A DNA stretch of 64,000 nt, from positions 1 to 64,000 of the forward strand of contig JAQYBD010000098.1 of NCBI GenBank assembly GCA_029338835.1, given 5' to 3'. Positions 62,842 to 64,000 of the stretch are shown here, piece by piece. Numbering within the stretch: the first letter of the stretch is position 1; each line of letters opens with the position of its first letter. The notes beneath the pieces were generated by a model. That model did not search any database, was not told the origin of the DNA, and worked only from the letters and a program-made list of their open reading frames with translations. This DNA is from Selenomonadaceae bacterium. Lineage in GTDB: Bacteria > Bacillota > Negativicutes > Selenomonadales > Selenomonadaceae. Position numbers and translations under genes: made by a program.

Positions 62842-62887
62842 TTCTCCCGGCCCGGCCTGAACGCACGCCAGGCTGGAACCGGGAGAA
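62842..62887 (-). terminator. Terminator-like hairpin after the L,D-transpeptidase gene
   Basis: TTCTCCCGG (62842-62850) pairs with CCGGGAGAA (62879-62887), with further inner pairing. On the minus strand it is followed by TTTGACATC, so the T tract is short. Confidence 0.5.
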
Positions 62888-62903
62888 AAACGGTTTGTTC
62901 TCT

Positions 62904-64000
62904 TTATTTTGCCGCAGCTTTCTGTCCTGCCGTCTTGGCAGCCGTCTCAGCCTTTGCCTCGGCTTTCGTCTCAGCAGCCTTGACCGTTCCCTCTGCCTTT
63001 GTCTCGGCAACGGCCGCTTCCTTCACAGCCGTCTCCGTCTTTACGGCAGCAGCCTGGTTCTTCAAGACATACTTGCCTTCCTTGTCCAAACCGCCATCGA
63101 GATGGTAAAGCGTACCGATATCATCGGAATTGCAATAAAGCGTATCCTTCTTCTGATAACCGACAGCCTGGCCATACGTACTCAGCAGCACTTTTTCCTC
63201 CGGCTTCCAGCCCAGCGAGACCTTGGAAGCCTGTGCCAGTTCAACGGCCGGCAGATAGACGATATCGTCCTGGACGACAGCCTTGCCCTTGAGCTTCGTG
63301 CCATTGACGTAAAGCGGATAAACCTTGGCAACGTAGTTCGGCGTGCCATCAGAAGCCGCTACTTTCTGCTCGACATCCGCATCGTTGACGAAATCAGCGA
63401 CGCCATAACCGGCCAGCCATTTCTCGACATCGGCAGCCGTGACATTCTGCCAGCCATAGCCATCCGGGTAAACGTAATAAGCAATCTGGTTATCCGGCGT
63501 CTTCTCTACGACAATGCGATTGTACGTGATCTCGACCGGCGTGCCGACTTCTACCATATCAAAGACCTTCTCGACATCTTCCTCATGCATGCGGATGCAG
63601 CCGTTCGATACATAGTGGCCGACAGAATCCGGACGGTTCGTGCCGTGGATGCCGTAGTTGCCGCCGATGCCGATCCAGCGATAGCCGAGCGGATTCGAAG
63701 GGCCCGACGGGATGGAATTCGTAGGATCGCCAGGATCCGTCCAAATCGGATTGACTTCCTTCTCGATGACTTTGTAATATCCAGTCGGCGTCGGCGTCGA
63801 AGTCTTGCCCGGGCCAATCGGATACAGCGCCACCTTCTGATTGTTGCGCACAGCGGCCAGCGAGCGAGCCGCGAGATTGATGACGAGCTTATCGGCCAGT
63901 TCCACTTTCTGCGGGGCCTCTGCTGCAGCCGTCGTCGCAGCTGGCACAACAGCTGCAGTCGTCGTGGCTGCCTTCGGGGCCTCGGGCAGCGGCGCACCCG
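62904..64000 (-). CDS. L,D-transpeptidase (YkuD), 5' end outside the window
   Basis: A cell-wall enzyme that makes or alters peptidoglycan cross-links. The YkuD domain has HGTNRPDSVGHYVSNGCIRM with the catalytic cysteine and conserved histidine. It is followed by a copper-amine-oxidase-like domain (KLKGKAVVQDDIVYLPAVELA; SLGWKPEEKVLLSTYG) and an Ala/Lys/Glu-rich C-terminal tail of about 45 residues. The reading frame stays open to the right edge (GAPLPEAPKAATTTAA upstream of the conserved part), so the signal peptide and true start lie beyond 64000. Confidence 0.9.
   Translation of the reverse strand, partial: GAPLPEAPKAATTTAAVVPAATTAAAEAPQKVELADKLVINLAARSLAAVRNNQKVALYPIGPGKTSTPTPTGYYKVIEKEVNPIWTDPGDPTNSIPSGPSNPLGYRWIGIGGNYGIHGTNRPDSVGHYVSNGCIRMHEEDVEKVFDMVEVGTPVEITYNRIVVEKTPDNQIAYYVYPDGYGWQNVTAADVEKWLAGYGVADFVNDADVEQKVAASDGTPNYVAKVYPLYVNGTKLKGKAVVQDDIVYLPAVELAQASKVSLGWKPEEKVLLSTYGQAVGYQKKDTLYCNSDDIGTLYHLDGGLDKEGKYVLKNQAAAVKTETAVKEAAVAETKAEGTVKAAETKAEAKAETAAKTAGQKAAAK

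Overview
The window is a bacterial chromosome segment, most likely from the Negativicutes (Selenomonadaceae type: Selenomonas, Mitsuokella or a relative). The evidence is a Gram-positive style information-processing set (PolC, the rimP-nusA-ylxR-ylxQ-infB-rbfA-nrnA-truB-ribF-rpsO-pnp order, AGGAGG ribosome sites, sigma-A promoters), frequent TTG/GTG starts, and propionate/succinate metabolism (ATP-type PEP carboxykinase, adenosylcobalamin-dependent methylmalonyl-CoA mutase). No rRNA, tRNA or insertion sequence was seen.

Positions 1-10264 hold a complete type I-E CRISPR-Cas locus, all on the minus strand: cas3, cse1, cse2, cas7e, cas5e, cas6e, cas1, a cas2 gene fused to a DEDDh exonuclease, a short leader, then an array of 13 identical repeats that runs off the left edge. 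This block is more AT-rich than the rest and is separated from the next gene by two tandem terminators.

Positions 10463-24320 (minus strand) carry an HlyD-type membrane fusion protein, alaS, ftsK/spoIIIE, the SAH recycling pair mtaD and ahcY, a small secreted protein, pckA and thrC. Glutamine-dependent NAD synthetase (nadE) is divergent at 24581-26470. A compact type IV pilus/type II secretion-like set (pilB, pilT, pilC) and a group of response regulator, secreted protein and membrane-anchored SGNH hydrolase follow on the minus strand to 33333.

Positions 33516-40414 (plus strand) form a methylmalonyl-CoA mutase operon: consensus promoter, cobalamin riboswitch, an unusually long leader with three terminator-like hairpins, mutA, mutB, the MeaB GTPase, and an MsrA-fold protein that has lost the catalytic cysteine. 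A PepSY membrane protein and a lone tyrosine recombinase follow as a divergent pair.

Positions 43161-53814 (minus) are the canonical transcription/translation operon from rimP to pnp, with leader hairpins before rimP and rpsO. PolC follows, then polA-mutM-coaE-slt, and the window ends inside an L,D-transpeptidase gene. PolC lacks the 3'-5' exonuclease domain normally inserted in its PHP domain, and the PolA proofreading motif also looks degenerate. The only DEDDh exonuclease visible here is therefore the one fused to Cas2.

The main leads are the exonuclease-less PolC, the Cas2-DEDDh adaptation module, the cobalamin riboswitch placed before a cobalamin-dependent enzyme, and the catalytically dead MsrA-like protein in the same operon.
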